64,000 nt of DNA from Symbiodinium natans (Eukaryota > Sar > Dinophyceae > Suessiales > Symbiodiniaceae), in assembly GCA_905221605.1 (NCBI GenBank), contig CAJNDS010002496.1:164501-228500 (forward strand). Direction: 5' to 3'. Under the pieces are notes generated by a model. It was not told the origin of the DNA. It ran no database searches and saw nothing but the letters and a program-made list of their open reading frames with translations. Below are positions 19,064 to 30,555 of the stretch, in pieces (positions within the stretch are counted from its first letter, which is position 1; each line of letters starts with the position of its first letter). The position numbers and the translations under genes are program-made.

Positions 19064-19990
19064 TTATTGAAAGGGCCATGATTAGTATTATTATTGTTGG
19101 CCCTTTAAGTGAACGAATCATCCAAAAACTCGTGTTCTCCTTCCCAAGTGAACAATGAATAGGATGAAAATACCATACAATATAAAATTGGTCCTCAAGG
19201 GACGGTTTCTGCGCTCTCTTTTCCCTTAATAACAAAACCATAATGAATACTGCGGGCATATTAATAAAGTGAAAGGCCCGCGCCTACAAGATAAATACAT
19301 GGTAAACGCACGAAGTAAGTGAGCGATTCCAATGAACAATAAAGACGAGTTTTGTGGCAATAATATTCTCTTCTCCTCCCGTAAACTATTTTTGGAACGA
19401 AGACATACGAATGTAATGCAAGTGAAAGCAATAAGATTCGAACACTATGAAAATCATAGCTTCGTGTCTCACTTTCTAATTTCATTTAAAGGGGCTTTTT
19501 CTTCCCCTTTGTTCGTATGTTATTCACGTACCAATAATCCGTTATAAGAGTAGTATGCGTGTTCTCTTCACTCAATAGTACACTTTGTTCACCTTCATTC
19601 AATAGGATTTACCAAGAGCTCTCGTAATAATGCTAATAGAGGCGAATGAAAAGAGCCGCATGAACAGTTCTCTTCATTCTGGATTAATTAATAGCGGCCC
19701 CCATTGCAAGATTCACGCATTTATTGCGCACATTCCATTCCTTTATTCACTCTGTTCACGGGACCCCCAGGCCTCGGGAGATAAGCAGTAAAACGAACAA
19801 AGCAAAACAACAGAAGACCGTAAGATGTCAAAAACATATAGAGAGAACAAACCAAAGGAAATACAAGATGTGATCGTAAGAAGGGTGTTGGTTTCGAATT
19901 TTTGAGGTCTTAATCCCGAATGATATGTGTTTATAAGAAGTTTAGCGAGTTGTATTGTCATGTTGATACACTGGTTTTGGTAATGTCAAA

Positions 19991-21784
19991 AGTTATTGCC
20001 CGAAGAGGCAGGGATCGGTAAGGACTGGCTAAGAAGTCAAATCCTGAAGCAGCGTAATGACTAACAGAGTTTGGTTGTTTTGACGAGTAAAGATTCTGGA
20101 AATATGGGGCGACGATGAAAGCAGTTCAAATCTAAGAAACTACAAGTCATTGTATAGGCCAGGGCATGACAGATAAGATAACAGCAGTCAATGCGAATGT
20201 AGTGGAGCGTGTTGAAGAAGGTGACAAATGACAGGTTGCAAATACATATGGACTATGGACATGAAAACCAGCCAGTTCTCGATAGGTATAGGTATGGTGC
20301 TCTAACTTAGGGTCTCTTGTTGTGCCCCTTTACAGCACGGCACCTTATAAACAGGACCTCTAGATCCTTATTTAGAGAACTACCTGTATGATACATGGCC
20401 ATGTAGCACCACGGGACGAGCTCCAACTGGGGGTCACAAAGAAGCGAGTAACATTGAAGTCAAGGCAAAAGCGACGTCACGGCACAAAAAAAAAAGGTAG
20501 CCGGCCCGAGCGTGCTTGCAGTGCCCAAAGATGATCGTTGGAGTGCCAATGGAGTGCCGTTGACATCCCGGAGTTATCATCGGCTTGCAGCTCGAAGCAA
20601 ACATTGAATGCGATCTTCTTTGTGAAGTTTAGCTATGTACGATTTGCAAATCGATTTGATGTTAAAGCCCTAAAGCTTTGACCGACAGCATGGCAGATTT
20701 TTTGAGCGCAAAAGGTGCCTTGCTGATGTCTTAAAAGCGTTGCCCAAAGACCAGAGACGATCAATGCAGGGTAGGCCATATCCGTGTCACCAGGATGAGT
20801 GCCTTTTCAGGTCGCAACAAGCAAGGTCGGGCTCAGAAACTTCGTGGCAGCCTCAGGTAACACCCAAGCACTTCCATCGATGAGTTCCTGTCCCAAAAAC
20901 CGAAGTACCAAGAGGTGAGGCTGCAGAGATGCAGTTGGGAAAAGGGGCTGTCATAAAGGCTACCTTCGACAACAGCTGGTTTCTCATAAGGTCCGATCGG
21001 CGGCGACGACGATAGCCCAATTTCGTCATCCGCTGAGCGCTTGCTCCATGCCGTTTCGCAAGATCGACCAGAGGCGCAAAAGGATTCAGAAGGGGCCTAG
21101 GCATCATGATCGGAAGGCAATGAAAGGACAAGCTGCGCACACTTGTTCTTGATTGGCTCGGGGGAATTTTCGCGTAGTGAGTTCTTGAGATGAAGTAGGA
21201 ATCATATTGTTGTTGTTCATGAGTGTATGTATGACTCTTGAAGAAATTAGGTGAACGTATGTGTCCCTTTCATGGCCCAACACAGCTCTCCAATGGAAGA
21301 GTCGCCCTGACTTCTGGGTCCATGAGGCTTCGAGACTCATGGAATTCCACAAAAACGGCCCGCTCGCTGGGTTTCCAGGGCTGTGTGGGGTCCGTGCTGT
21401 GGCAGGTGTATAGGGTTTGGGGTACAGGGTTGAGGTTGAAGGCCTTTTTTTGGTGAACGTTTGCTATCAGACTTCGACCGGCCCGGCCGCAAAGCGAGAC
21501 GCGTCCCTTGCTTGGGACAACCCCAAGTCGCAGCCCATGCTGTCTCATAAGCCTCCGGGATGGTAGAGGGCTTTCTGTAGCCCTAGCTTGCAGACGACCC
21601 TTAGATTCACCATGCTGCTTACGAGGGGGCTGACCTACCATCTCAGCACTTTGTTTTGCGGACTAAGCCCTGAATCCCAAGCGATTGGGCACTGTCTTCA
21701 GAGGCAACATGCCGATCACGGCTTTGATGGCTCCAGTGACCTTTGGACACCCGACTCTTTCCGTGACCGAGAACTCCGCGAGCC
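19991..21784 (+). other. Upstream flank of the cupin gene, no clear gene
   Basis: An A10 run lies at about 20487-20496. A minus-strand open segment at 20853-21140 includes MPRPLLNPFAPLVDLAKRHG and could be a small exon, but nothing corroborates it. The 5' UTR or promoter of the cupin gene should lie at the right end; no TATA box or spliced-leader relic was seen. Confidence 0.35.
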
Positions 21785-23492
21785 ATGCCCGTTTCCGGTG
21801 CCGGTGTCTTGGTCGTTTCCTTGGTCCAGCTTGCCTGGGCGCAGTATGAGATCCCCCAAGCGGCGATGGTGCCAAAGGGCTACGTCACCCCCGGCTGCTT
21901 CCAGGACAACTTGGAGGACAACCAGGTGTACTACCAACGCCTCAAAGACATGTTCAATCCGCATCAGACAAACACGTACTGCGGCGGCAACCTTTCCTTG
22001 AACGTGAACCATCCCTGCAAGTGGTGCGGCGGCCAGGCGCAAATGACCGTCGGACCAGTAATCAACCAGTGCCAGTGGAGCATGCGTGCTTTCCACTGGC
22101 ATGACAGTTCCAACGAATGGGGCTCCTTGACTCAAGGAGTCATGCAGGTGTACCTTGCCTCACCCAACAGCTTGCCTTGGAAGGTGAGCGTGAACACCAT
22201 TGGAGCTGGCGGCGTTTGGTTCTTCCCAATGGGATGGCCCCACGCGTTCCTGTGTGTCTCCGAAGAAGGTTGCAACTACGTCTTGACCTTCGACGGTCCG
22301 CAGGCCGTTGCAGTGAACGACCACATGTTGGCCCAGAGCTATTCCTCCTTGCCTTCCAAGATTGCGTCCTTTGTTCAAGGTATGACGGAGGAAGAGTGGG
22401 CTACAGCCAAGCCGAAGGTGGACAGCGTGGTGCCGGACTTCTATGTGAATGTGAACCCCGAGGAGTTCAAGTGGCTTGAGGAAGAGCTCGCTCTTCCGGC
22501 TGCGGTGAACGGTTCGGATGTCGAGGTCAAGGACAACCGTCCCAACCTGGGCGTGAACGTCGAGGTTTGGAACATCCGAACCGCGCAGTTCCCTTTTGCC
22601 ACGCAGATGTCGCAGCAGCGCATCAAGCTCGGGTCCTGTGGCTTCCGGAGCCCGGTGTGGATCACCAACGCCAACGCGCTCATGACGGTGGTGAGCGGCA
22701 AAGTCAACGCCTTCGTTCAGGGCGGAATCAGCGGAGGCTTTGACATCGCAATCTCCGGGACGACCTACAATGGCACCAACCTCGAGGCCAACGACGCCTT
22801 CTACTTCCCCATCCGCCGCAACTACTGGATTGAGGAGGGGCAAGTCTCAAGCGCTCCCCGAACCCCCTCCAGCGTTCCTGTATGGTTTATAGGGTTCATA
22901 TGGTTCATAGGGTTCATAGGGTTTATTATGGGGTTTAGGGAACGAGACGGACGCCCGCTCTGACGCCCATGCAGGAAGCCACTTGCGAGGAGGGCGCCGA
23001 GGCCGAGGTGATCGTGATCTTCGACGTCGGCGATTGGGTCGGCTTTGAGATGGCCGACGGCTTCGGCTGCCGCAACACCAACGGCGGGAGGGGGGAAGGG
23101 GCGGGGGGGTGGGGGTGTGGGGTTGGGGACGGGTTCGGTGCAGAAGCACTTTCTTTTGTTCGTCGAAGAAGAATCGTGCCAATTAGCCTGTGTACTGGAG
23201 TCAGGGCTCATCGTCAAGGGCGGCAAGGGCCTGGACTTTGCGCACGAAGCCGTGCCTCGGGCCTAATAGCTCGTGCAGGGGTTGTCAAGGGTTGGGGCTG
23301 AGGGTTGCAGAAGGTGCACGTGGTTCGCGCCAGGCCTTGGGCGGCATCCAGTGCCCGGAGACGGTTCCCAACGAGCCGCAGCTCCGCCAGAAGGAGCAGA
23401 AGGGACAGCTGCGCCGCCACCGCCAGGACGACGCCATGTCTTTCCTGCAGCAGCCCGGGAGCGGGGACACGGAGGAGAAGGTGGAGCTGTGA
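21785..23492 (+). CDS. Secreted bicupin-like protein
   Basis: ATG 21785 starts a hydrophobic signal-like segment (GAGVLVVSLVQLAWAQ). The first cupin has both canonical motifs: His104-Trp-His106-x4-Glu111-x6-Gly (FHWHDSSNEWGSLTQG) and a G-x5-P-x-G-x2-His153 box (GGVWFFPMGWPHAF). These supply the 3-His/1-Glu metal site of oxalate decarboxylase and germin-type enzymes. The second barrel (about residues 270-360) has lost the His ligands. Exon 1 ends near 22835 (NYWIE). The intron holds TTTAGGG-like repeats, and exon 2 resumes at 22975 (EATCEEGAEAEV) to about 23085. A likely last exon ends at TGA 23490-23492 with a hydrophilic tail (QLRRHRQDDAMSFLQ). The substrate is unknown. A storage or non-enzymatic role is possible. 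Confidence 0.7.
22836..22974 (+). other. Intron of the cupin gene with telomere-like repeats, candidate GA-AG
   Basis: Keeping the protein frame from WIE to EATCEEG puts the acceptor at CATGCAG|GAAGCC (22974/22975). The only in-phase donor I can place is GAG|GAGGGGCAAG, a GA-AG intron. Its middle carries about five degenerate copies of GGTTCATAGGG-like units ending in TTTAGGG. Without splicing, translation gives an unnatural WFIGFI repeat, which supports removal. Confidence 0.5.
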
Positions 23493-24791
23493 GCTGCAAC
23501 CTCGCAAATTGGTCGCAGCCGAAGTGGAGCCAGACGAGCCCACATTCTTGGCAGATATTCAGCGTTTCAGAGCGTTTCAGATTGTTTCAGACAGTTTCAG
23601 ACGTCTTCCGACAGCGCCCCCCCCGTTTTGTAGCATCGTTCCCCGGCAGGGTGAGCTCAAGCTCCAGCGCGCTTTCCGCAGCGACAACCCTGACTCTCGC
23701 TCATGTGCATACGTCTTATCGTGCATGGGAGCGACTCGAACAGGAGCTGTGGAGATCAAAAAGGGCCCATGGCTACGGCCACATCACTGCCAAGATGGTA
23801 TAGAGGTTGCCCTGTGAATATAGCCGTGTATGGTTCCAGGGGCTCACATCGACATATTCAGCACTGGGCTGTGAGAAATCTACCCGCTCAGGGCCCACGC
23901 TGGCTCAAGTAGGGCAAGGTAGATAGAGGCCAAGGCGCGGTCCGTTTGGGTTGATAGTAGCAATATAGTAGCCAAAACCCTGCATCACATCGATTGCAAA
24001 AGAACGTTGTGCTTTTGCCACTTTCGTCGTTGGCAGCTACTGATTCATCATGGCAAGCTTCAGCCATACCTGCTGGTATTTTCTGCATTTTCTGCTAGCA
24101 TTGCTCTACGGCTACTTGTCTGGTGTTCTCAGACGGAAAGGGTTGTTTGTTTGGGTCATTGCTTGGAACTCTGTTCTTGCAGGAGTCTTGATGCGCTATG
24201 ATGCATTTACGCCTCGGCAGCCTGGCTGTCTTGTGCACGCCTGCTGTCCATCCAGTCGGGCCGCATAGACGGAAAGCCGCTACAAGGATCAACCAAAAAA
24301 ACACCCGGGAGCACCCGACCCGTAAATCCAAGCGCACATCAGATGCTGCAGCCCAGAGCCTAAAAAGCAAGGATTTGAATCGTACCGTTGTGTCACATCC
24401 CCGATCCAGTGTTTGCGCGTCCGATGAGCCTCACATGGTCATGTCGAGGTCACACAACTATCGAGAAGGGGGCAAAGCAGCTTTCATGTTTCCGCATAAA
24501 ATGGCTTTTTCATATCTGCTCCTTTGCCCTACTGAACAATCTGTGGAAGGTGTGAAGCACCAAATGTCGCGATTTGCCCACTTCTACAGATTGCAGAAAA
24601 CTGACTCTGCCAGCTCCTTGAGTGTTCAAGATTGAAGGAACTTTTTTGGGTTCCCTGCAAAGTTATAGCATCAATCGCAGGAGTTGGAAGTTCAGGGTTA
24701 AGGCATTGACCAAAAACGGGCCGACTCTCTTGGTTCAAGGACCTCGAGGTGACGGCAGTTTTTTACCATTGCAGATTTTGGAGAGCGAGCC
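23493..24791 (+). other. Intergenic region between cupin and USP genes
   Basis: No gene was recognised. A short tandem block of five GTTTCAGA-like units lies at 23561-23602. The rest has ordinary composition. The 3' end of the cupin gene and the promoter of the USP gene should be here; no motif identifies them. Confidence 0.4.
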
Positions 24792-27700
24792 ATGGACAGC
24801 GATGTGCAGCAGCTGGTGGACATGGGTTTCGGTTACCCAGAAGCAGAGCTCGCTCTGCGTGAAGCAGGCAACATGGAGCAGGCGCTGGAGCTTCTCTTGA
24901 CTGGTACGCTTTCCACCGAGCCTGCCGAGCCTGATGAGACAAAGCCCGACAAGGCAAACCGCTTCAGCCCACTGGACACTGCTGCACCTGACAATGAATG
25001 GCCTGAGTTGCCAAAGCCAAGCACTTCCTCCGGCTATGCTAAAGGGTCAGAAAGGCCACCTGGATTGGACCAGGCAAAGGACGACCTTGGCGCAGCTTGG
25101 GATTTGTCTATGGAGGAGTTCGGGTAAAAATTCTAACCATCGCCGTTGCGCGTTTTTCCCCAATTCCCACTTTTTGGGTCTTTGAAGGACATGGTGCCAA
25201 CGCCCCAAATGCCACGGCCAAATGGGTTGCCATGTGGACTACTGAACGTGGGGAACACTTGCTTCTGCCCGGCACAGACATGTTTGTGCATTTTTATCAT
25301 GTGCCGATAGCTTAGCCGGCTTAGCCTTTGATCGAAGTCTCTGTGTAGCATGCGGTTCTAGAGATGGCGCCTGAGGTTATGTAAACTCTTTGCTTCAAAC
25401 GCTCTTCCATGCTGAGCAATTTCGAGATCAGCTGCTGAGCTTTCGGCCTCCTGCAGCCGAAGATCGCAGCAAAAGTGCCCAAGGTGCCCAAGGTGCCCCA
25501 GGCGCCCCGGGTGGCCAAGGTGCCTTGACGCTTTGGCAGAGTCTTTGCTTGGCTGGCAAAATGTCTGAGAGATTCTGAGAGGCGCTTGGAGCAGATTTTT
25601 TCAGCCAGGTGCGCACACGGCTGAGAGCATGGCTGCAGAGCGTCGTCGCGAGCATGCCCTACAGCTTGTGCTTGAGCTGAGAAAGCTCTTCGCATACTGA
25701 GCCGGCCTTGGACTTCCGGGATGTTTCCATGTTTCCATGTTTCCATGTTTCCCCATCTCTTACGTGAGGAGTGCTTTTCAGTCACTTCAATTAGTCCATT
25801 GGGATTTCTGACTGTAGCATCCAAACCGCACTCGAGGCCATCTGTCGGAGCGCAGCTGTGTTAGCCCTGCTCAACTACTCCACGAGCTGGTTGATTTGCA
25901 GGGTCATCAGCTCCCTGTGGGTGGCCAAGAGGACTGCAAGCAACATCTTGTTCTAATTTCTTCTGATTTCTTCTGCCCCTGTTGTTCGTCTTACTGCCTT
26001 ACGCACGAACGCACTTCTGCCAGCTCTGGTCTTCGAACTCTCAGGATGTCAGTGAATTCATGTTGAAGTTTGTCGACCAACTCGAGGAGACCAGCAAGAT
26101 TCGGGCTCTGAGTTCCTGGCAAAATATGATAGCCGATAGCCTGTGCAGTTTGCGCAAGTTTCCAAAGTTTCCAGGAGGGAATCGCTTCTGATGCGACGGA
26201 GGAGGGTGCAAAGGGGACACAGGAGGACTCGTACCAGGAACGAAAAAACTCGGCATGTGCACCGCGTGTCAGTTCTGTAGCATTCTGTAGCATTGGCCGA
26301 AGATGATGGTGCATCTTGCGCTTCTCTGTGGTCGCGTCAGGACGAAAGCTCGAAGAACTCGAGAAGCTCGGAAAGCTCGAAAAGCTCGACGGTCCTTCAC
26401 GAGCTGCTCTATGGAGAGCAGGTACAAATCTTCTCTTACGTGGACAAACAGACAGCCTCTGAGCCAGACAAAGAGCCCATCGAGCCCATCGAGCCCATCG
26501 TCAGCTCAGAGCAAAGCGATTTCCTGCAGATCTTTCTGGATGTCAAGTACAGGAATCTCTACGCAGCTTGGGCAGCGGCGAACGAACAGTGTGTGGACTA
26601 TACCACCCCAGCTGGAAGCAAGGCGCGAACTCTTCATGTTTCTCGGAAATCACAACTGTGACAGAAGGACGCGTTTAATGTTTCTCATTGTCTGCAGTTG
26701 CTGTTGTGCCAGGCACAGGGCAAGACTCGCGTTTGGATTAGAAGGCTTCCCAAGCTCCTTTTCTTCCAGCTGCAGCGTGTAGCCTTTGATCCGGAAACCA
26801 AGGCGGGAAGACGAAAGAGTAAATATGAGGTCTTGACGTTTGGGTGTATCTTGTTCTGACGAATCTTTTAACTGTTGTATGCTGACTGGTTCTACAGGAG
26901 CAGGTGAAGTTGGAGGATGAGTTCGACTTCGAGAGCACCATTTATCCCGATCGTTTCATGCAAAGGAGTGGGATCTTGAAAATTAGGTTTTTCTGAAGCT
27001 TCATCCATCATGCTCGAAGTTTGGCGAGGAACGAGGCCACCGTGCTGCAGGTAGAGCAGACCGCACAGCGTCTGCGTCAACAGATGCTAGAGAAAGAGCT
27101 CGCGTTGCAGCGCTTTCGGCAGTACCAGGACAGCTCCACCATGCCTATTCCGCCGTTCTTGCTTGTTCTGGGCTTTCTTATTGTCGTTGCTGGTCGCTGT
27201 TGTAATTTGATGTAACTTCCTGAAAGGCCGCAGAGTGTCCGAGCACTTCACTTCCAGTGACGACATTGCTTCGAGGCGCTGCCAACTGCTTGGAAGCAAA
27301 TGCCATGGCCCTCCGACTCGGCCTCCGATCAGATCGATCGAGCGAAGAGAGCCAGGAAAGCGAGCATGGCAAGCATGGCGAGCATGGTGAGCATGGCGAG
27401 GTGCTGAAAGACCCGGTCCATTCTGCCGCTCTCACTGCTTGGACGACTTCGACAAAGGATGCAGACGTCGATTGGATTCAGGCTTGGCGTGCTTCCGCTT
27501 CCGACCCGGTCCAAACGCTCCGAGCTTTAGCAGACACATGCCAGAACCAGGAGGGGCGATTGCAGGAGGAAGTGACCTCGCTTGATAGACAGCTCTCAGA
27601 GGCCTATGCACCCTTACAGAAGGAGCCTTATCACTTGTACGGGATCTGGGTCCATCAAGGTCAAGAGGCTGAAGCCAGGTCTGGTCACTACGTGGCCTTT

Positions 27701-29574
27701 TTGAAGGACTGGCGAAAGAACCGATGGATGCGCTTCAGCGACTCCTCTGTCCAAGTTGCAACATGGGAGGAGGTCAGGAAGGCGGCCCTCGGCGGCGATT
27801 GCGGCGAAGGCGAAGGCGGAACATCTCCGCAGAATGCGCAAAGTGGTGCCCAGAACGTGAGGTCAAAGTCTCGATCCTCTGCCTATGTTCTCGTTTACAT
27901 GGAGGCCGGGCTTGCTGAATCTCAGCAAAAAGAGCCGGATGCAGCAGGCGACTTGGTTCGCTTGATTCCTGCGGAGCTGCTGGAAGAGATTCAAACAGAC
28001 AATCGAGCGCTCCAAAACGAACGTGGCAGCTGGCAGGAGCAGGTCAAGGTCCGTGAGCTGCGTCAGCATGCCCAGGCCATCTTCCAAGAATATGCGATGC
28101 TTTTGCATCGTTGGGAGCCAAAGAAGCGGCTGGGGGATGCGTCGGGTAACCCTCACTCACAGGATCCCAACCACCGGAAACAGCTCAACGATCCCGTGCC
28201 ATGGATGCAAGCTCTCAGCATAGAGCTCTCAGCTCAGCATCGCTTGAGTGGATCTTGTTGGGTTCTGTCGCGCTGGGGCAGGGCCGCTAGGGCCGCTAGG
28301 ACCGCTAGGCTTTATGTTGGCATTGTAGGCGCCTTTTCCTTGCCACCAGTATCATTCATGGTAGGCAACACCCAGCTCTGAGGCATTAATGGGCATTGAG
28401 CTGTACTTATACAAATCTGGCGGGGAGCAAGAAGTTTTTCACTATCTCCTCAAGAAGAGCTTGGATGAGCAGCGGAAAGTCCGGTGCTGGCAGTTGGAAG
28501 ATGAGGGGAGGATCCTGTCTTTTCTTGCAGAGACCTTGCGAAGCCAGGACTGCTCCTTTGCTTTGTTGTTTAGCCTTTTTTTCCATCAACGAGTCAGGTT
28601 TTGTTCAGCATTCTTAGCTTCTGTATTCCCTGCACCCTGCCCGCGCCAACGAAGCTTGGAACAACAACCAATGTCCGCTGGCCGAGGTTATGTCAAGATG
28701 CTCAGAGAGAAGTCGTCCGGCGAGTGCAATGAGGGCCCGAACTCAGCCTCAACTGAGAGGCCGAACTCAGAGCCATCCACGTCAGGGAGAGAACGGAGAG
28801 AGTGTGAATTGGTGGAGCTGGACCATGAAGCTTTGCTCAGCAAGTACAACAACGTTCTCGTCGAGGCGCACATTCTGGATGAGGTCGGAGTTTGCATAAA
28901 ATGTGGCGGTTTCTAGTGGCAGTCATGGTGGCAGGTTGACAGCATGCATGTTGCGATACGTTGCGATGATGCAAGAAAATGCTTTGTCTCAGGCTTTGCA
29001 ACTGCTGAAGCGTGAGGGTGGTTTAGCGCTTCCTCGAGCAATCGGCCTACTTGCCATGCTGTGGGCACAGTTCAGCTTGGACCTTGACTATCAGTTCAGG
29101 CACAATGAAGTGCTACTGGTCCTGAGCGCCCTGATGTACAACACGGTGTCTTGCATCGAGGATCAGGATGTCCTACTACATCAGAACTATCGGGAGCTTG
29201 GGGAGTACTTCTACATAGTCTTAAGCTGCGTCGAATGGCCACGAAACTGGAAGTTACCTCTGCAACAACGTATCTTAAAGATGTTCCCCAACGCGGCTGA
29301 CGTGATGGAGACAGCTCTGAATGCCGTTCTGCATGCGAGGGCTGAGCGTGAAGGGGCTACTGGCGTAGTGGCGACGAGCACGCACGCTGACCAGAAACAA
29401 CTGGTGCTAGTACGATCGCTGGTATATCTTGATGGCAAGACGCTTGAGGATTTCGGAGAGCATCCACCGCCAGGCGAGGCTTTCTTTGACCGGCACCGTG
29501 CTCTCTGGTCTTGGGCCATGCAGAATGACAAGCTCCTGGCGAAAGAATTTGTTTCGTTGGCTTCTCCCACTTAG
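24792..29574 (+). CDS. Ubiquitin-specific protease (USP, peptidase C19) with N-terminal UBA domain, multi-exon
   Basis: Exon 1 (ATG 24792 to about 25120) encodes a UBA domain, residues 1-38, with the DMGF loop. The catalytic domain follows across exons: Cys box GLLNVGNT|C (25236-25260, then 25376) with YVNSLLQTLFHAEQF (to about 25480); ELRKLFAY (25639-25698); SQDVSEFMLKFVDQLEE (about 26036-26087); FLQIFLDVKYRNLY (about 26380-26625); RLPKLLFFQLQRVAFDP (about 26710-26830); EDEFDFESTIYPDRFM (about 26899-26960); and the His box SGHYVAFLKDW with RWMRFSDSSV and SSAYVLVYM (27680-27900). C-terminal helical exons run to TAG 29572-29574. Cys, His (27686-27688) and Asp are all present, so an active deubiquitinase is expected. 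UBA plus a split catalytic domain resembles USP25/28, but I would not assign an orthologue. Confidence 0.8.
25261..25375 (+). other. GC-AG intron splitting the catalytic Cys codon of the USP
   Basis: The exon ends ...AACACTT and the next begins GTTATGTAAAC, so TGT (Cys) is formed from T|GT across a 115-bp intron that starts GCTTCTGCC and ends CCTGAG. Joining gives GNTCYVNSLLQ, the invariant USP cysteine box. The unspliced reading has no Cys box in one frame. The acceptor is followed by G, as elsewhere in this window. Confidence 0.8.
27016..28245 (+). CDS. USP exons: coiled-coil insert and His box
   Basis: Part of the USP gene. The segment 27020-27150 encodes a heptad-like helix (QVEQTAQRLRQQMLEKELAL) followed by more helix to about 27600 (RLQEEVTSLDRQLSEAY), which separates the two halves of the catalytic domain. 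The His box follows with YHLYGIWVHQG, SGHYVAF and the AYVLVYM strand. Inserts between catalytic boxes are common in this family and often regulate activity. Short direct repeats of GCATGG(C/T)GA at 27363-27403 lie in what may be intron sequence. Confidence 0.65.
28389..29574 (+). CDS. C-terminal exons of the USP gene
   Basis: Helical, non-catalytic exons: GIELYLYKSGGEQEVFHYLL (28392-28550), a polar segment with KMLREKSSGECNEG (about 28660-28900), and a long last exon (about 28960-29574) with QENALSQALQLLKREGG and LPLQQRILKMFPNAADVMET. The stop is TAG at 29572-29574. No known domain is evident. The position after the His box and the open frames argue that they belong to the same gene, but the last exon could be a separate small gene. 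Confidence 0.5.
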
Positions 29575-30400
29575 CCTTCAAGAAGTGGCCATAGTGCCAT
29601 GGCGATCTGGCCATGGCCCCCGCCCTTGATTTCCGTAGAGATCCCATTCTCATTCCCTTCTGGACATCCTCGAAATGATCTCCGACATCGACAAGAAGTG
29701 GCCGCTGTGGGCGCCCCCTCACATCACCCTGGCCTTGGAGATCACCACGTCGCAGGCATTCGCAGATGCCAGAGAAACCATCCAAGTTCCGTCTACATCC
29801 GCAACAGCCGCATTCTTGCGCGAAAGGAAGATGCGTTGTGCTATGATAGAGCTAACAGAGAGGTGCTCTAGACAGCTAGCTTCAGTGCACCGTTGCACTA
29901 GAGGGTAGTTGATGCCTTCCTGGCAGCTAGCAGGTCTGCATGTCAAAGTACGCATAAAGCTCGCGCACCTCCGGCCCGTCGCTAAGGAGACTCGAAAGTC
30001 ACATAGCTTCATGTAGCTAGAGACCCTGAGCCCGAAAGAGCATGGCCATGCCGAAGCATGGTTGACAACATGGTGAGTGGGTAAGGCAGGAAAAGACAGA
30101 TAAGAGCCAATCGAAGCTTATGGTGCGTAGCAATGCGAGACTTCGTGGATCGATGGGCCCGCAACCGCTTTGTTCTGGCGCAGCCGGCAAGTGACTTCAT
30201 TGGTGCAAGGCTGTGGAGTAGGGGGCGCCTGATGATTGCCAGGTGGTTCTACTCATGGGGTCATACTCTGTCCAGAGGCAGGGGTGATTGGAACTTGTGC
30301 TGTGAGTCTTGCACCTTTCCAAATATGTGCAGCTTGCTCATCACCGCTTCGAAGAAGCGGGTCGCGTGCCCCTTCGTACTGCATTCCGTATTAGCTACTG
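29575..30400 (+). other. Downstream flank of the USP gene, no gene seen
   Basis: Open frames here are short and overlap on both strands. No domain or poly(A) signal could be supported. Confidence 0.4.
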
Positions 30401-30410
30401 CATGTGTATA

Positions 30411-30476
30411 TGTATGCATGCATGCATGCATGCATGCATGCATGCATGCATGCATGTATGTATGTATGTATGTATG

Positions 30477-30510
<34 letters not shown>

Positions 30511-30555
30511 TGTAGGTATGTATCTGTATATATGTGAATATATATATATATATTA
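30411..30555 (+). repeat. Tetranucleotide microsatellite (ATGC)n / (ATGT)n / (AT)n
   Basis: About 40 bp of GCAT repeats change into roughly 70 bp of GTAT repeats, then a short TATATA block. The three adjoining motifs differ by single bases, suggesting slippage plus point mutation of one ancestral repeat. Translations from it (HACMHACM, YVCMYVCM) are artefacts. Confidence 0.95.

Larger units (their letters stand above)
18541..19990. other. AT-rich island of foreign composition
   Basis: Base composition changes sharply here. Sampled 60-base lines are about 28-38% GC, against roughly half GC on both sides. Text such as AATAATATTTTATAAGG is unlike the rest of the window. Short open segments on the minus strand look protein-like (next two entries). 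Candidate origins are an organellar insertion (mitochondrial-type DNA), DNA from an AT-rich bacterium or virus, or a local AT-rich spacer. I cannot tell which. Confidence 0.6.
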
